64,000 nt of DNA, taken from the NCBI GenBank assembly GCA_006538405.1, contig BJKQ01000002.1, positions 1,798,001 to 1,862,000 of the forward strand, in the 5' to 3' direction. This DNA is from Hansfordia pulvinata. Taxonomy: Eukaryota; Ascomycota; Sordariomycetes; Xylariales. A model generated the notes under the pieces. That model made no database searches. It was not told the DNA's origin and was given only the letters and a program-made list of their open reading frames with translations. The translations under genes were made by a program, and so were the position numbers. Every line of letters starts with the position of its first letter. Position 1 is the first letter of the stretch. Positions 1-10,884 of this stretch are shown here, piece by piece.

Positions 1-429
1 CAGGAATAGCTGCCTTACGGGCGAAGAATTGGGTGGTCATATCCGAAGCCGACGAGCGACTGATGCTACACGTGGCCGGTTTGCCCTATCCTGTTCACGT
101 AGTTGGGTACCGAGCAAATGATTGATCATCGCAAAGCATCAAGGCAGTGCTTGTATATTTGGGCCCAGTGGGCTCGTGACCTTGAGGTCGTCTTGCGTAA
201 GTAGTCAAACCCGCCAAAGACGCCGCCTCATCCTCTGATCTGATGATTCTGAGAATATCAAGGTATTCATGATGTAGTCCATTATCCGTAAAAGCCAACC
301 AACGCCAGTTTGCCATCTCAAAGATGTGTGTATCATGCCTGCCCATAGTAATATCACAAAGTTCGCCTCCAATCCACGCGTCTTCCTCCCAGCTGACAGC
401 TCCAGAGCAACGCAGCCATGATGACTTGC
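1..429. other. Intergenic, downstream of histone H4
   Basis: This is the 3' flank of the H4 gene, which runs leftwards. It is less GC-rich than most of the window. An 83-codon open frame on the minus strand (346 to 95) lies directly behind the H4 stop; I do not recognise it and it may simply be 3' UTR. Nothing else is supported. Confidence 0.5.
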
Positions 430-1034
<605 letters not shown>

Positions 1035-3021
1035 TGTGATGGAGGTTGAGTGTGGAGTTGTGTGAAGAGGTGGTGGTCGTTGATGTGGTTGGAGGTTGAA
1101 CCGTGATGGGTGCGGGTATAGAGTGGGAAAAGGAGAGAAAAGGCTGGTAGAGCGGGGATCGGGGGAGTTGTTTTTATGTGACAGGCCCTGGCAGGCGCGT
1201 TCTTGGGGCAGGAGGTGCTGATTGCAGACGGCTTGTACCAGCAGACGGGGGCTTTGCTGGGTTGAGGCGGTCAGTTCAGTCCTTGAGGTACTACTGATTG
1301 AGAGGACGGGCGCGCTAGTCTGGTTTGGGGGGCAGGGACGAGGACGGAATGCAGAGTACGAGGAAGGCGGGAGGGGTACGAGTATTTGAAGAGGGTGGGG
1401 GGCTTAAGGGGCAAGGTAATCAGTGTGCGGTGTGGTGGTGTGTGGTGGGAGACTGCCTGGGCGCGCGCGCGGGTGCTGCGTACCTAGCGTGCACGCAGGC
1501 TCTCAGCAAGCAGCTGGGCGTCAGAATTGCGGTGTTTTGGATGGAAAATCGGGACGGGTTCGGGGCCGGTTTGGCGCCATGTTTGCCTGCTGTCCGTGGG
1601 TGTGCTTTTGCCTGCGATTCCTGTCGCGAACCCCGTGGTCCGACTTGGTCTTTCCCTTATCGGGCGGAAAACCTTTTCATTTTGACCAATCACGGCCAAT
1701 ATGCTGTACCGGGGGGGGGCCTCCCGCGCAGCTAAGTCTCCTCGTCACGCCTGCATCTGATGCAGTCAGATCGCTTTAGAAGACACGTACCTAGGTACTC
1801 ACGCGGTGGTGCAAATTACGTTCGCGGTCGCCTTAACATACTCTCAAGGGTGAGCGCGAACGTCATTTGCACCACCGCGTGGTACTCTTCCCGCATCAAC
1901 CTCACGGTACCCACCAGCTCACTGCCAAAGTGGACGGCACTCATGATTGGTCTAGGCCACTTACAGAATGCCTAACTGAGCAAGTGCCTCTACATCTGCA
2001 CGCTGCTGATTACGCCGTATCGACAGGTTTCCGTTACCTCCCGCGACTCTTCCCCAGCATTGTCTTAATGATTTTAGTCCCAGCCAATCAATCACATTGG
2101 AGGATCAGCTTCTCTACCCGAATCATCAGAGACACGTTACCCGCGTCTGAGAACGCGTCAACGCCTCACTCACGATGAGAGCTGCGCCCTACACTGCTGG
2201 TACTCGTACGTCGCGTCAACACTCTTTTCACAGGACACCGTCTCGGCAAACAGGTTAACGTACCCACCTGCTTAATCGACAGGCAGTTATCGGCGGCCTG
2301 ACATCATTGCAAATGCCCATCGCTAACTTAGTTGCTATTATTGCATACTCCAGCAGCAGAAGCCATCCCTCAGACTCTAGTGGCTTCACCACCAGCATTC
2401 TCAGCGTTCTGAGTTTGCTTGCAGCAGCACCTTCATCAGCTTGACTTTGCAGTCGTGGTGACTAAATTTTGCTTGGCTCACTACCTTACGAGCTGTGGCT
2501 CAGCCTGTCCCCCTCTTGTCCGGCCTTTTCCCACCTCTTCACCGTCGAGCGAAACACGGTTGGTCGGGCTCAGCCCACCAACGTAAAGTGCAAGGTGAGC
2601 GAGCCGACACCTTCTCGAAAAGGTCCGGCTCTGCTGCATGTATTGGCGGGTGGGGGGTGGACATTGCCCACCTGCACCCTGCAAGGTCGTAATAGGTACC
2701 TATTCACAGAACCACCAATAGCCTCATACCTTTCCAAAATAAAAATCAATCATAGTCCACCTCATGCGTCGACTGTCCGAAACGCCAATGCCATGCCCAA
2801 TGGGACCAATGCTGCCATCAGAAACAAACCTGGGCCTGACCCCAGCCGCGCCTGGAGGGCGTCTCCACTCCGGCTGGACGCCAGAACCCCCGGCGCAACC
2901 AACTCCCGTGCGGCTCTTCCCGCCATTGACTGCCTCGCTAGTTTCGGCGTCAAGCACCGACCTGGAACGCCCTGGCAAACCCCACCCGAACAAGTCCAAA
3001 TCATGCCCGTCGTGTACCCCA
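1035..3021. other. Intergenic between histone H4 and CDC27
   Basis: This stretch holds the H4 promoter/leader (1035 to about 1300, purine-rich on the plus strand) and the 3' flank of CDC27. Between them is a lower-GC stretch (about 1750-2460) containing a long hairpin, listed separately. Open frames at 2469-3035 and nearby have no recognisable domain and look like chance frames. Confidence 0.5.
1800..1881. repeat. Long imperfect inverted repeat (hairpin)
   Basis: Bases 1800-1826 and 1855-1881 are reverse complements over 27 positions with a single mismatch. They are separated by a 28-base loop. No ORF or gene explains this. It lies about 770 bp upstream of the H4 start codon. It could be a small MITE remnant, a structured ncRNA, or a chance relic of an inversion. 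Confidence 0.8.
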
Positions 3022-5549
3022 TCATTCGATCATAGAATCATCAAAGCTGTCGTCGTCTTCGAGGCTCTCGATCGCCTCCTTGATTTGTTGGCTCGCCTAC
3101 GCGTCGGGGTCAGTCGGGTGCTCAGTGCCCGGGTCGGAGCAGTCGGAGCAGAACTTACCTTGGGGTCCAGGTTCAGTGCTATCGTGAAATGCCGCACTGA
3201 GGAGCTCTTGTCGTTCAGCATTTTGTACAGCTTGCCCAGGAGGAAGTGCACCGTCGCCTCGTCGGGCGCCATGTTCTTCAGCTGCTCGAGTTCGTCCTGC
3301 GCCGCTTGTATCTGGTTGAGTGCCATCAACGTCCGTGCCTTCTTGTACCGCGTCTGTGCCGCCTCGGGCGCCAGTTCCGACGCCTTGGTAAAGTAGTGTA
3401 GGGCTTGCACCATCTGGCGTTGCCTCTCCAGAACCGTCCCCACACAACACGTGAGCACCGCGTTGTTGGGGTTGATGGACATGGCCGAGTGGAAATGGGT
3501 GTAGGCCTTGTCGTAATTGCCAAGCTTCTCGTAGACGCGACCTATTCCATAGTATGCGTTGTAATGGCGCCGGTCTGCCGCCAGGGCCTGGCGGTATGCT
3601 GTAAGGGCCTTCTCGTACTCCTCGTTTGAGACGTGCTCGTGGCCTTGCAAGGTAAAGGCGTAGGCGAACTTGGGATTCAGTTGTGTCGCGCGCTTGAAAC
3701 AGCGCAATGCTTGCTCGTGATCACGAGCCAGTGACCACGCATTGCCAAGTGCGCACCAGGCCTGTGGCGAGTGCCAGGACGAGTCCACCAGCTCGTGGGC
3801 TAAGAAAGACAGATCCACCTCTCGCCTCAGAAACCATAGGATGGTAGAGTAAATCTCCATGTCCTCCTGGCGCATGGGGGCGACCATCCTCAGCTTCTTG
3901 TAGTATTGCTCGGCTTCTGTGTAGGATGCCTTTTCGTACAGCGCCTTGGCCATCTGTGCCAGAACCCACGGCGACTCCTGGTGGGGGCGAGGTAGTGTTT
4001 TGTAGACGGCCAGGGCATCCCGCGTCTCGTATTGAGCCAGCAAGGCATACCCCCGGCCATATATGCCCAGCAAATCGAGGGCATATTTGAGCGCTTCCTC
4101 CATCTTGAGCGCGTTGGATTCGCCTGTTCTAGTAGCCGCGGTCTGGTGAGTGATCTCCCGCACTCGGGGGGCCTCCGCATGGTCAATGTCCATGCCGTTC
4201 TCTTCCACGGGTTTCCGGTTTCCGCTGACCGCTCTGCCCACGGCGTTGCTAGAGTTTGGGCGCATAATCCGGGACACTTGTGGTGGCCTGGCTTTCTTGA
4301 GCTCTCGGTTCGCGGCCGTGCCCACGGCGGAGGTACCAGCAGCCGATTTCGTGGTCACGCTTTTTGAGTGATTAATTCTTGCGCTCCTCCTTTGTGGTAT
4401 GCCAGGCTCTTCTGACTGCTGCCTAGGCTGTACCGGATGGCCCGAGACTGTTCGTTTCCTCTCGATCCCGGGGAGCGCAGAGGTAGGAGCGCGCAACATG
4501 GTAGTATGCGAGTCTGTCATGACGTCTTCTTGAGCTCTATCCTGGGATTTTGCAGGTCGCTTTAGGAAACGGGTTCCAAACTTAAGAGAGTCCAACATTC
4601 CTGTGTCTGTTGGCCCAGGATTCCTCACTTTCCTGTTTGGAGCTTGAGGTGGTTCTGGGTGATAGCCGAGGCCGCGCATGCTGTTGTTGTCCAGAGCAGC
4701 TGCAGTAGGTGTTTCCATCCCCTCCCGCATGGGGCCTGGCTCGATACTCTCCATCCTGGATTTTGCTGCGTTGATCTTGGACATGAAGTCGTTCTCGGCC
4801 GTGTTAGCAGAGGTGAGGCTGTTGGTGGCCGTTTCATTCACCCCCAGGCCGCGGTTAGGGTCGAAGGGATCTGAAGGGTCGAGGACTGCTGCGCGAGCCG
4901 ATCTCTTCTGTTGGGGTTCCCCTGTCGCAAAGAGAGCCGAGTCTTTTGGCTCGGATGACGAGGCTGCGGTCTGGTCCTGTCGCGTTGCCTCGAGCAACGA
5001 TTCGTTCATTTTGAAAATGTTACTCGTCTTGACGGAGATTCCCATATCGCAGAGAGCCGTGAAAGCGTCCCACATGAAAGGGTTCAGCTTCAAAGCCTCT
5101 TCGAAACATGGTATCGCCTTCTTCTTGTCGTCGTAGGCTCGGTACAGCTTGCCCAGTAGGTTCAGTACGCTGGCAGCATCTGGATGCTGTGCCCTGCTCG
5201 TGGCAGTGTGCTTGCCGAAGCCCAGCTTGTTGCTCCATAGCCCTCTCGACTTTTCCAGGACTAGGATACCATCTCTGAATCGTTCCGTGACCAGGCAGGT
5301 CTGGGCGAAAACAAAGGCGCAGCCGAGGTTGCGAGACGCGGTGGCTTTGCTGATTTCGTACGCGGAGTGGAAGTCGCCGAGGCGAAAGTGGCTCAGGGAC
5401 AGCAAGTACGCGGATTCCGAGGAGCGGGGGTCGTGCGTGGTGAGCCTCTCGGCGAAGAAGAGGGCATTGTCGTATGAAAAGTTGTCGAGATGGTAGTAGA
5501 TGACCTGTTTCAGGTGGGCCGTGACGGCGGCAGTCGATGCTGGCGCCAT
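3022..5549 (-). CDS. CDC27: Anaphase-promoting complex subunit Cdc27/APC3 (BimA/Nuc2)
   Basis: TPR scaffold subunit of the APC/C ubiquitin ligase that drives anaphase and mitotic exit; in the family it binds the IR tails of Cdc20/Cdh1. Exon 1 runs 5549-3159 and exon 2 3096-3022, separated by a 62-bp intron (GTAAGT...TAG). The product is 821 residues and ends in an acidic tail, EDDDSFDDSMIE. Reading through the intron would give a spurious basic tail instead. N-terminal TPRs cover about residues 10-175, including LGKLYRAYDDKKKAIPCFEEAL. A long disordered linker covers about 185-480, and a tight C-terminal TPR array about 490-795, including the marker CALGNAWSLARDHEQALRCF. This arrangement and length match fungal Cdc27. 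The start is the first ATG, in MAPASTAAVTAHLKQ. Confidence 0.96.
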
Positions 5550-7155
5550 AGTAGAGACGCCGAGGTTGAGGGGTGAAGTAGGACAATGGTGCTACGGACA
5601 GCCTGCCATATGGTCGCTCCGAATCTAGGCAGCGTCCTGTGTCGGTAGCAGTGGCAGCGCGTAGAGGGGAGTGCGGTGGGCGCGGCTGAGAGCCTGGCGC
5701 GCCGGCGCAAGTATGTTCAGCCGGGGATATTATGAATTAATGGCTAGTATGGGATCGCGTGGGTAGGGCGTGCGGCGGCAAGAGGATTAGGAGTTGGTAT
5801 TAAAGTATGGGGATGGTCGAAGAGGAAGCGGCTGAAGCGAAGAAGTCGTCGAGTCGGACCGGATGGAGAGAATCTGACGGTGCATGTCTAAGATGCGGGA
5901 TCTGGCGGGGGGCCGACGCGGTGGAGGCAGGCTCGACGAGGCGGATGTGGCCGTGAATGAAGACAGCGCCGGGGGGTGGGTTTGCCAGCGCGAGATTATT
6001 GTCGACGCATTGGAGGATGAAAGGGCGGGCGGCGATACGGTGAGGATATCAAGACTGGAGCCAGTGCTGGGCGGGTGCCGGCGCGGCGCTGTGGGCAGTG
6101 ATGTTGACGTGGACGGACGAGCAGGGAACAAGGGAGGCGAGTCCCGGTCGAGTTTGCTCGGGACGCAGGCGCGGCTTGCAGCGTTGCAGGGTTGGCTGTC
6201 ACCCACCAAGAGACAAACCACCTGAAATGATCGTTGCGTAGGGCGCGGGAGACGAGGAGTACCAGCAAGAGGCGCTGGGGGCGGGGGGTGTTGACGTGAG
6301 GTTGTCGTGGTCGTCGGGTGCGGCGGGTGCGGCAAATGCAGAGCGTGCGAGTAGCGACTGCCACACACACGTTCACGTTCACGCTGGCTTCACAAGCGCT
6401 GGGCCGACCTGGGCTGCTCCTGCCTTGCGGTTGATGTTGTGGTGGAAGGGCAGAAGAACGGCCTCTGATTGGCCGATGCATCAGGTTTACAGACCCACAG
6501 CGACTTGCCAGTTGGGGCTGCCGCCGCCGAGGGCTGGCAGAGCAACAAAGTCGCACTCCCGTCGCCCACGGATGGCTCCAGCTCTCCGGGCAGCCCGCCT
6601 GCGAGTGGCGGCGTCCCCTGAAGAGGCCACTAACCTGCCGGCCCGAGAGCCCTGTGAGGCCCCTTGGTTGGTGCACAGAGTCTGGTGCCCACCAACCCCG
6701 CCAATTGCGTCGTGCCAGCCCCCGGTCGCTGGCTGATGTGAGGTCCCACTGCCCGGCTTGCGCCTCAGCCTCGTAACATTACCCAACCAGCCGAGCTACC
6801 CACAATCTACCTACCCATACCTAGACGAACGTGTCATTCCTGTCGTCCCCGTCTCTTGACTTCTGACGCGGACAAATTTTGATTCCTTCTTTTTAGAGTT
6901 CCTATCGGTGTTGACATCGGCTCGCATCTCCGCCACCGCCCAAGACCTCGCGGCCTCGTCCCAACCCGGCATACCCTGATTCACCTGCCGCCGACAAACC
7001 CACGAAATCCCGCCGCTGTATTCGACCATCAGCGCCACCCTCGATACGACCAGTCAAGCCGCTACAAACACCCCAGATCCGGACCCGGCGCATTCCCAGA
7101 TCGCCCTCGCTACCTCTCGATCCCCGGTGCACGCTCCCCGCACCGAGCCGAAGCC
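5550..7155. other. Divergent intergenic, CDC27 / SND2 promoters
   Basis: This 1.6-kb segment lies between the divergent CDC27 and SND2 start codons and must hold both promoters and leaders. The open frames at 5787-6368, 5996-6676 and 6296-6736 overlap one another on both strands, are Arg/Pro-rich, and show no domain. No specific factor site could be assigned with confidence. Confidence 0.6.
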
Positions 7156-7644
7156 ATGGCGCAAAAGGCGCGCAAGGACCGGGCCAAGTCCAACGCGGCA
7201 GCGCTCAGCACGCTGCACATCGGCACGCTGGCCGTCCACACCCTCTTCGTCGCCTTCACCCTGCTGGTGCGCCGGCGCTCGCTGCTGCTGTACGCCGCCC
7301 TGTCGGCGCCCAGCTTCGCCTGCGAGTACGTGCTGGAGCGGACGGGCCGCCCGCGCTACGACGCCGACACGGGCGCCCTGCGCACCGCAGGCGAGGACCT
7401 CGCCGCCCCGGGGCTCACCGAGTACATGTTCGACGTTGTCTGGATCACCTGGGCGTCGCTCGTTGCCGTCATGATGTGCGGCAACTGGGGCTGGCTGCTC
7501 TGGGCTGTCCTGCCTGCTTACGGCGCCTACAAGGGCTTCGGCCTGCTGAGCGCCGCCCGCGGCATGATGGGCGGTGGCCAGCAGCAGCCCCAGCAGGAGC
7601 CTGAGCCCGCGCAGCCCAACCGACGACAGAGACGAGCTGCTTGA
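7156..7644 (+). CDS. SND2: SRP-independent targeting protein 2 (SND2/ENV10), TMEM208 family
   Basis: Intronless 162-residue ER membrane protein of the TMEM208/SND2 (DUF788) family. In yeast Snd2 acts with Snd1 and Snd3 in the SND route that delivers proteins with internal transmembrane segments to the Sec61 channel. The N-terminus MAQKARKDRAKSNAAAL is the basic family signature. Hydrophobic segments lie at about residues 22-42 and 44-60, and a pair lies at about 100-132 (FDVVWITWASLVAVMMCG and the following GWLLWAVLPAYGAYKGF). The C-terminus is Gln/Pro-rich and ends in a basic RRQRRAA tail, usual for the family. The ATG at 7156 is the first in frame with the conserved N-terminus. The gene converges on the DUF3605 gene, 211 bp away. 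Confidence 0.92.
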   Translation: MAQKARKDRAKSNAAALSTLHIGTLAVHTLFVAFTLLVRRRSLLLYAALSAPSFACEYVLERTGRPRYDADTGALRTAGEDLAAPGLTEYMFDVVWITWASLVAVMMCGNWGWLLWAVLPAYGAYKGFGLLSAARGMMGGGQQQPQQEPEPAQPNRRQRRAA

Positions 7645-7855
7645 GGAGGACGGGCCGATTACCAGTGGTCCCGGGGTGGGGGGGGGGGAGGGGCAGGACG
7701 CGGACGAGACTACACATGAAGCTCGGGTCTACTCTAGGTATATTTTCTAGGCATGTCAATCCGATCTCATGTCTCCCTTTACCAGGAGCTGTGTTTTCTC
7801 ATCCGTCTCCTGCCATTTGTGAATGCCTCTGGTGGAGGTCGCGGCGAATCCTTGG

Positions 7856-8792
7856 TCACTTCTGCAATCTGTGGCAGTCGAGCTCCTTGGTCCACTCGTC
7901 GATGATATCCTGCCCTACGTCCTTGACGATGACGTGAACGTGATCTACCGACCGCACGCTCTGCAGCGCGACCCAGTTCTTGAACCACAGGACATGATCC
8001 TCCCCGCCAGGCCCGAGGCGATCGGCGAAGAAGCGCTGCACGAAGCGGCCTACCGTGTCGCGACTCTCGGGCGTCATGTCGCCGTCGCGGTTGGGATCGG
8101 ACGCGATGGGCACGCGCGACCACACCACGAGGTGCTTCAGGTCCGGGGTCATGCCATACGGCCAGTCGTTGACCAGCACGCGGTAGTCTGCCGGGTCCGC
8201 GAAGGGGCGGCCGGGGCGGCGGCGTCCGTGTAGGGCAGCGGGCCCCAGGCCGGCGGCAGGCGGTGGGTCGCCAGGAACTCGGTCATGGAGCCGTACGCGG
8301 CCTTGGTCTCGGCCGACCACGCCATGTACGCCCGCAGGTCCGACGGCCTGCGCTTGAACAGTTCGAGCTTGTTTTCGTCTGCTTGGTGCTCGTCCGCAGG
8401 TGCGCGACTCGCGGATGTGAGCCGGGCTTGAACGCTTCCCCATGTGGCTGATCTCATGTGTGGGTGTCGGATGGATATGTGTAGTGTGGCTTGGGAAACA
8501 GGGCGCACCCGGTGCTTCGGGATCGCGGGCTCGCGGGAACGCGGGATCACGGGATGCTCGGGCAGGTCGGCCGGTCGGCCAGGCTCAGAGGGGTGCGGGG
8601 CACGACGGGGCGTAGCGGGGGGTCGAAGAGAGCAGGGCTCGGCTCACCTATAAGCCTCCTCATGTCGGCGAAGTCATGCGGCACATACTCTTCGTCCGTC
8701 TGCGAGAGGATGAACCTGTCCAGGTCGGTCAGGGGGAACGGGGAGTCCTGAACCGCGGGCGGCTTTGGGTCCGCCCCTGCAGTCTGTGCCAT
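7856..8792 (-). CDS. DUF3605 family protein (Gig1-like), with an apparent one-base frame break
   Basis: Exon 1 is 8792-8648 (48 codons plus one base, MAQTAGADPKPPAVQ...) and exon 2 is 8378-7856. They are separated by a 269-bp intron (GTGAGC...CAG), which joins RRLI to DENKLELFKRRPSDLR. The NxLElFKRRPSDLR stretch, NDWPYGMTPDLKHLVVWSR and the ending GPGGEDHVLWFKNW...HVHVIV are hallmarks of DUF3605, the family of Candida Gig1 (GlcNAc-induced protein). The biochemical function is unknown. Exon 2 changes frame between about 8195 and 8235: upstream reads AWGPLPYTDAAAP and downstream FADPADYRVLVNDW. Frame is restored if one base is missing in the GC-rich G/C runs there; total length would then be 222 residues. 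No intron signals span the break. It is either a sequence error or a recent inactivating deletion. Confidence 0.85.
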
Positions 8793-9778
8793 GTTGCCTC
8801 TTGCTGGCCCCGGGGCTCGTGAGGCCGTTGATCAGGGCGCGCGGTAGATAACCTTTTGAGCCTGTGCTCTCTATCCGCCTGCCCTAGGAGCGGCAACCAC
8901 CACGACCCTGGATACCTTAGATAGCCAGGGGCAAGGCGAGGCGGGGTTGCAGATGCAGACGCAGACGAACCGGCGGCCGGCGGGGAAACAATATCGGCGA
9001 ATGCCGAAAGCTGTGGTCTTGGGAATGATTTCTTAAGAGGGTCGCATGTGTACTTGCTGCGCTTCGCTGCGCTGCCGGAGGCGGTTTCCGGGTTGTCGAC
9101 GCCGTGCGGTCGCGGGGAACAGCCGCATGCGACCGACGGGGCAAGATTGGACGGACGCGTGCGCGCTCCCACCTACGGAGCACGAGTACGAGTACCTGGT
9201 AGATCAGTGGACCTGGGCACGCTGGGCTGAGGTTCTCACTGTCATCGGCTGGGAGTGCGAGGGCGGTGGGCGGCCCGCGGCCCTGGGAGAGCCCTGGACA
9301 ACGCCGCCTAACTAGACCGAACGGGGTCGCGACAGCACACCCGACATCAGTGGGGGCTCCGGCGTCGGCTTGGGGCTCCAGTACATGTACCCACCAAACT
9401 CAGATACGTGTATGCGAGCTCAGCGCGCGCCGGCTCTGCTCTCTACGGCCTTGTCCAGATGTATCTGGGGACTTCCTGTACTCGTACCCGCGTCGTCAAC
9501 CCGGAGAACGGCCAAGAGCTCCCACGCCAAATGCCATCCAATTTGCCGAATTGGCAGGAACCCCCAAACCACGCCTGTTGTCCCGAAAACCCTTTATCCA
9601 CCGCCGTAGCTCTGCTGGTCTGCCCCCTTCACCACCAGACCTCCAGAGATTCGCCTCCCGACACTTCTTAAAGGCGCCGGGACACCAGCCGCGGGCGACG
9701 TCTCTCCCCTCTGCTTTTCCCTTCTCCGCACCTCTACCCAATCCTCGCCCTCTCTGATAGCTGCCAGCCGTCGACAAC
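8793..9778. other. Divergent intergenic, DUF3605 / CBR1 promoters
   Basis: This 986-bp segment lies between the two divergent start codons. The plus strand becomes pyrimidine-rich just before the CBR1 ATG (about 9690-9760), as expected for a fungal core promoter/leader. The small open frames are unsupported. Confidence 0.6.
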
Positions 9779-10884
9779 ATGAGCCAGCCGTCCCTGACGT
9801 CGCGGCAATACGCCGACGCCTTCTACATCCCCGCCGGCCTGCTGGTCTTTGGCACTTTCATCCTCAAGAGGGAATGGACCCCGTACGCGGCCATCCTGGC
9901 TGTTGGTCTGGCTGCCATCAAGTTCCTGCGAACGCGTACGTTTATCTCTCAGCCAGCCCCGTCTCGCGCAGCGCGTGCTCACATGCCTCGTCCACAGAGC
10001 CCAAGAAGGTCCTCAAGCCCGACGTCTTCCAGGAGTTCGAGCTCCAGGAGAAGACCATCATCTCCCACAATGTCGCCATGTACGTTCTCTCTCGCAAGCC
10101 GTGGCCGCTTGCCTACCTACTAGCTAACACTTGAAAAGCTACCGCTTCTCCCTGCCTAGCCCTCGCCACATCCTCGGCCTCCCCATCGGTCAGCACATCT
10201 CCATCGGCGCTGCCATTGAGCAAGAGGACCACACCACCAAGGAGATTATCCGCTCCTACACCCCCATCTCCGGCGACCACCAGCCCGGCTACTTCGACCT
10301 GCTCATCAAGTCCTACCCCACCGGCAACATCTCCAAGCACATGGCCTCGCTCGCCGTTGGCCAGTCCATTCGCGTCAGGGGCCCCAAGGGTGCTTTTGTC
10401 TACTCTCCCAACATGGTCCGCCACTTTGGTATGATTGCTGGCGGCACTGGTATCACTCCCATGCTCCAGGTCGTCCGAGCCATCATCCGGGGCCGCGCCG
10501 CTGGCGACAGAACCGAGGTCGACCTGATCTTCGCCAACGTTACCACCGAGGACATCCTTCTCAAGGAGGATCTCGACGCGCTCGCGGCCGAGGACGCTGG
10601 CTTCAGAGTCCACTATGTCCTTGACAAGCCTCCGGAGGGCTGGACTGGCGGTGTTGGCTACGTCACCCCCGAGATGATGACTGTAAGTGCAGCTTCCCGG
10701 TCGTTTTTGTTACTTGTCGCTGACCCCTGCACAGAAATGGCTCCCCAAGGCTGCCGACGACACCAAAATCCTGCTCTGCGGCCCCCCGCCTATGATCAGT
10801 GCCCTGAAGAAGTCTACCGAGGCGCTTGGTTTCAAGAAGGCTCGCCCCGTCAGCAAGCTCGAGGACCAGGTCTTTGCCTTCTAA
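9779..10884 (+). CDS. CBR1: NADH-cytochrome b5 reductase 1
   Basis: FAD enzyme passing electrons from NADH to cytochrome b5 (EC 1.6.2.2), which feeds fatty-acid desaturation, sterol synthesis and, in fungi, diphthamide synthesis. Four exons: 9779-9935, 9998-10079, 10139-10682 and 10735-10884. Introns are 62, 59 and 52 bp with clean GT-AG ends. The product is 310 residues, the usual length. Hydrophobic N-terminal segments at about residues 14-30 and 36-52 anchor it in the ER or outer mitochondrial membrane. The FAD-binding motif RSYTPIS is at 118-124, the nucleotide-binding [12 protein letters not shown] at 177-188, and LCGPPPM at about 275-281. The C-terminus EDQVFAF ends in the Phe typical of the family. 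All catalytic motifs are intact. Confidence 0.96.

Noticed and set aside
95..346. 83-codon minus-strand frame just behind the H4 stop
   Set aside because: It reads somewhat protein-like, but there is no start context, domain or splice partner; it is more likely H4 3' UTR. The window edge prevents a fuller check.
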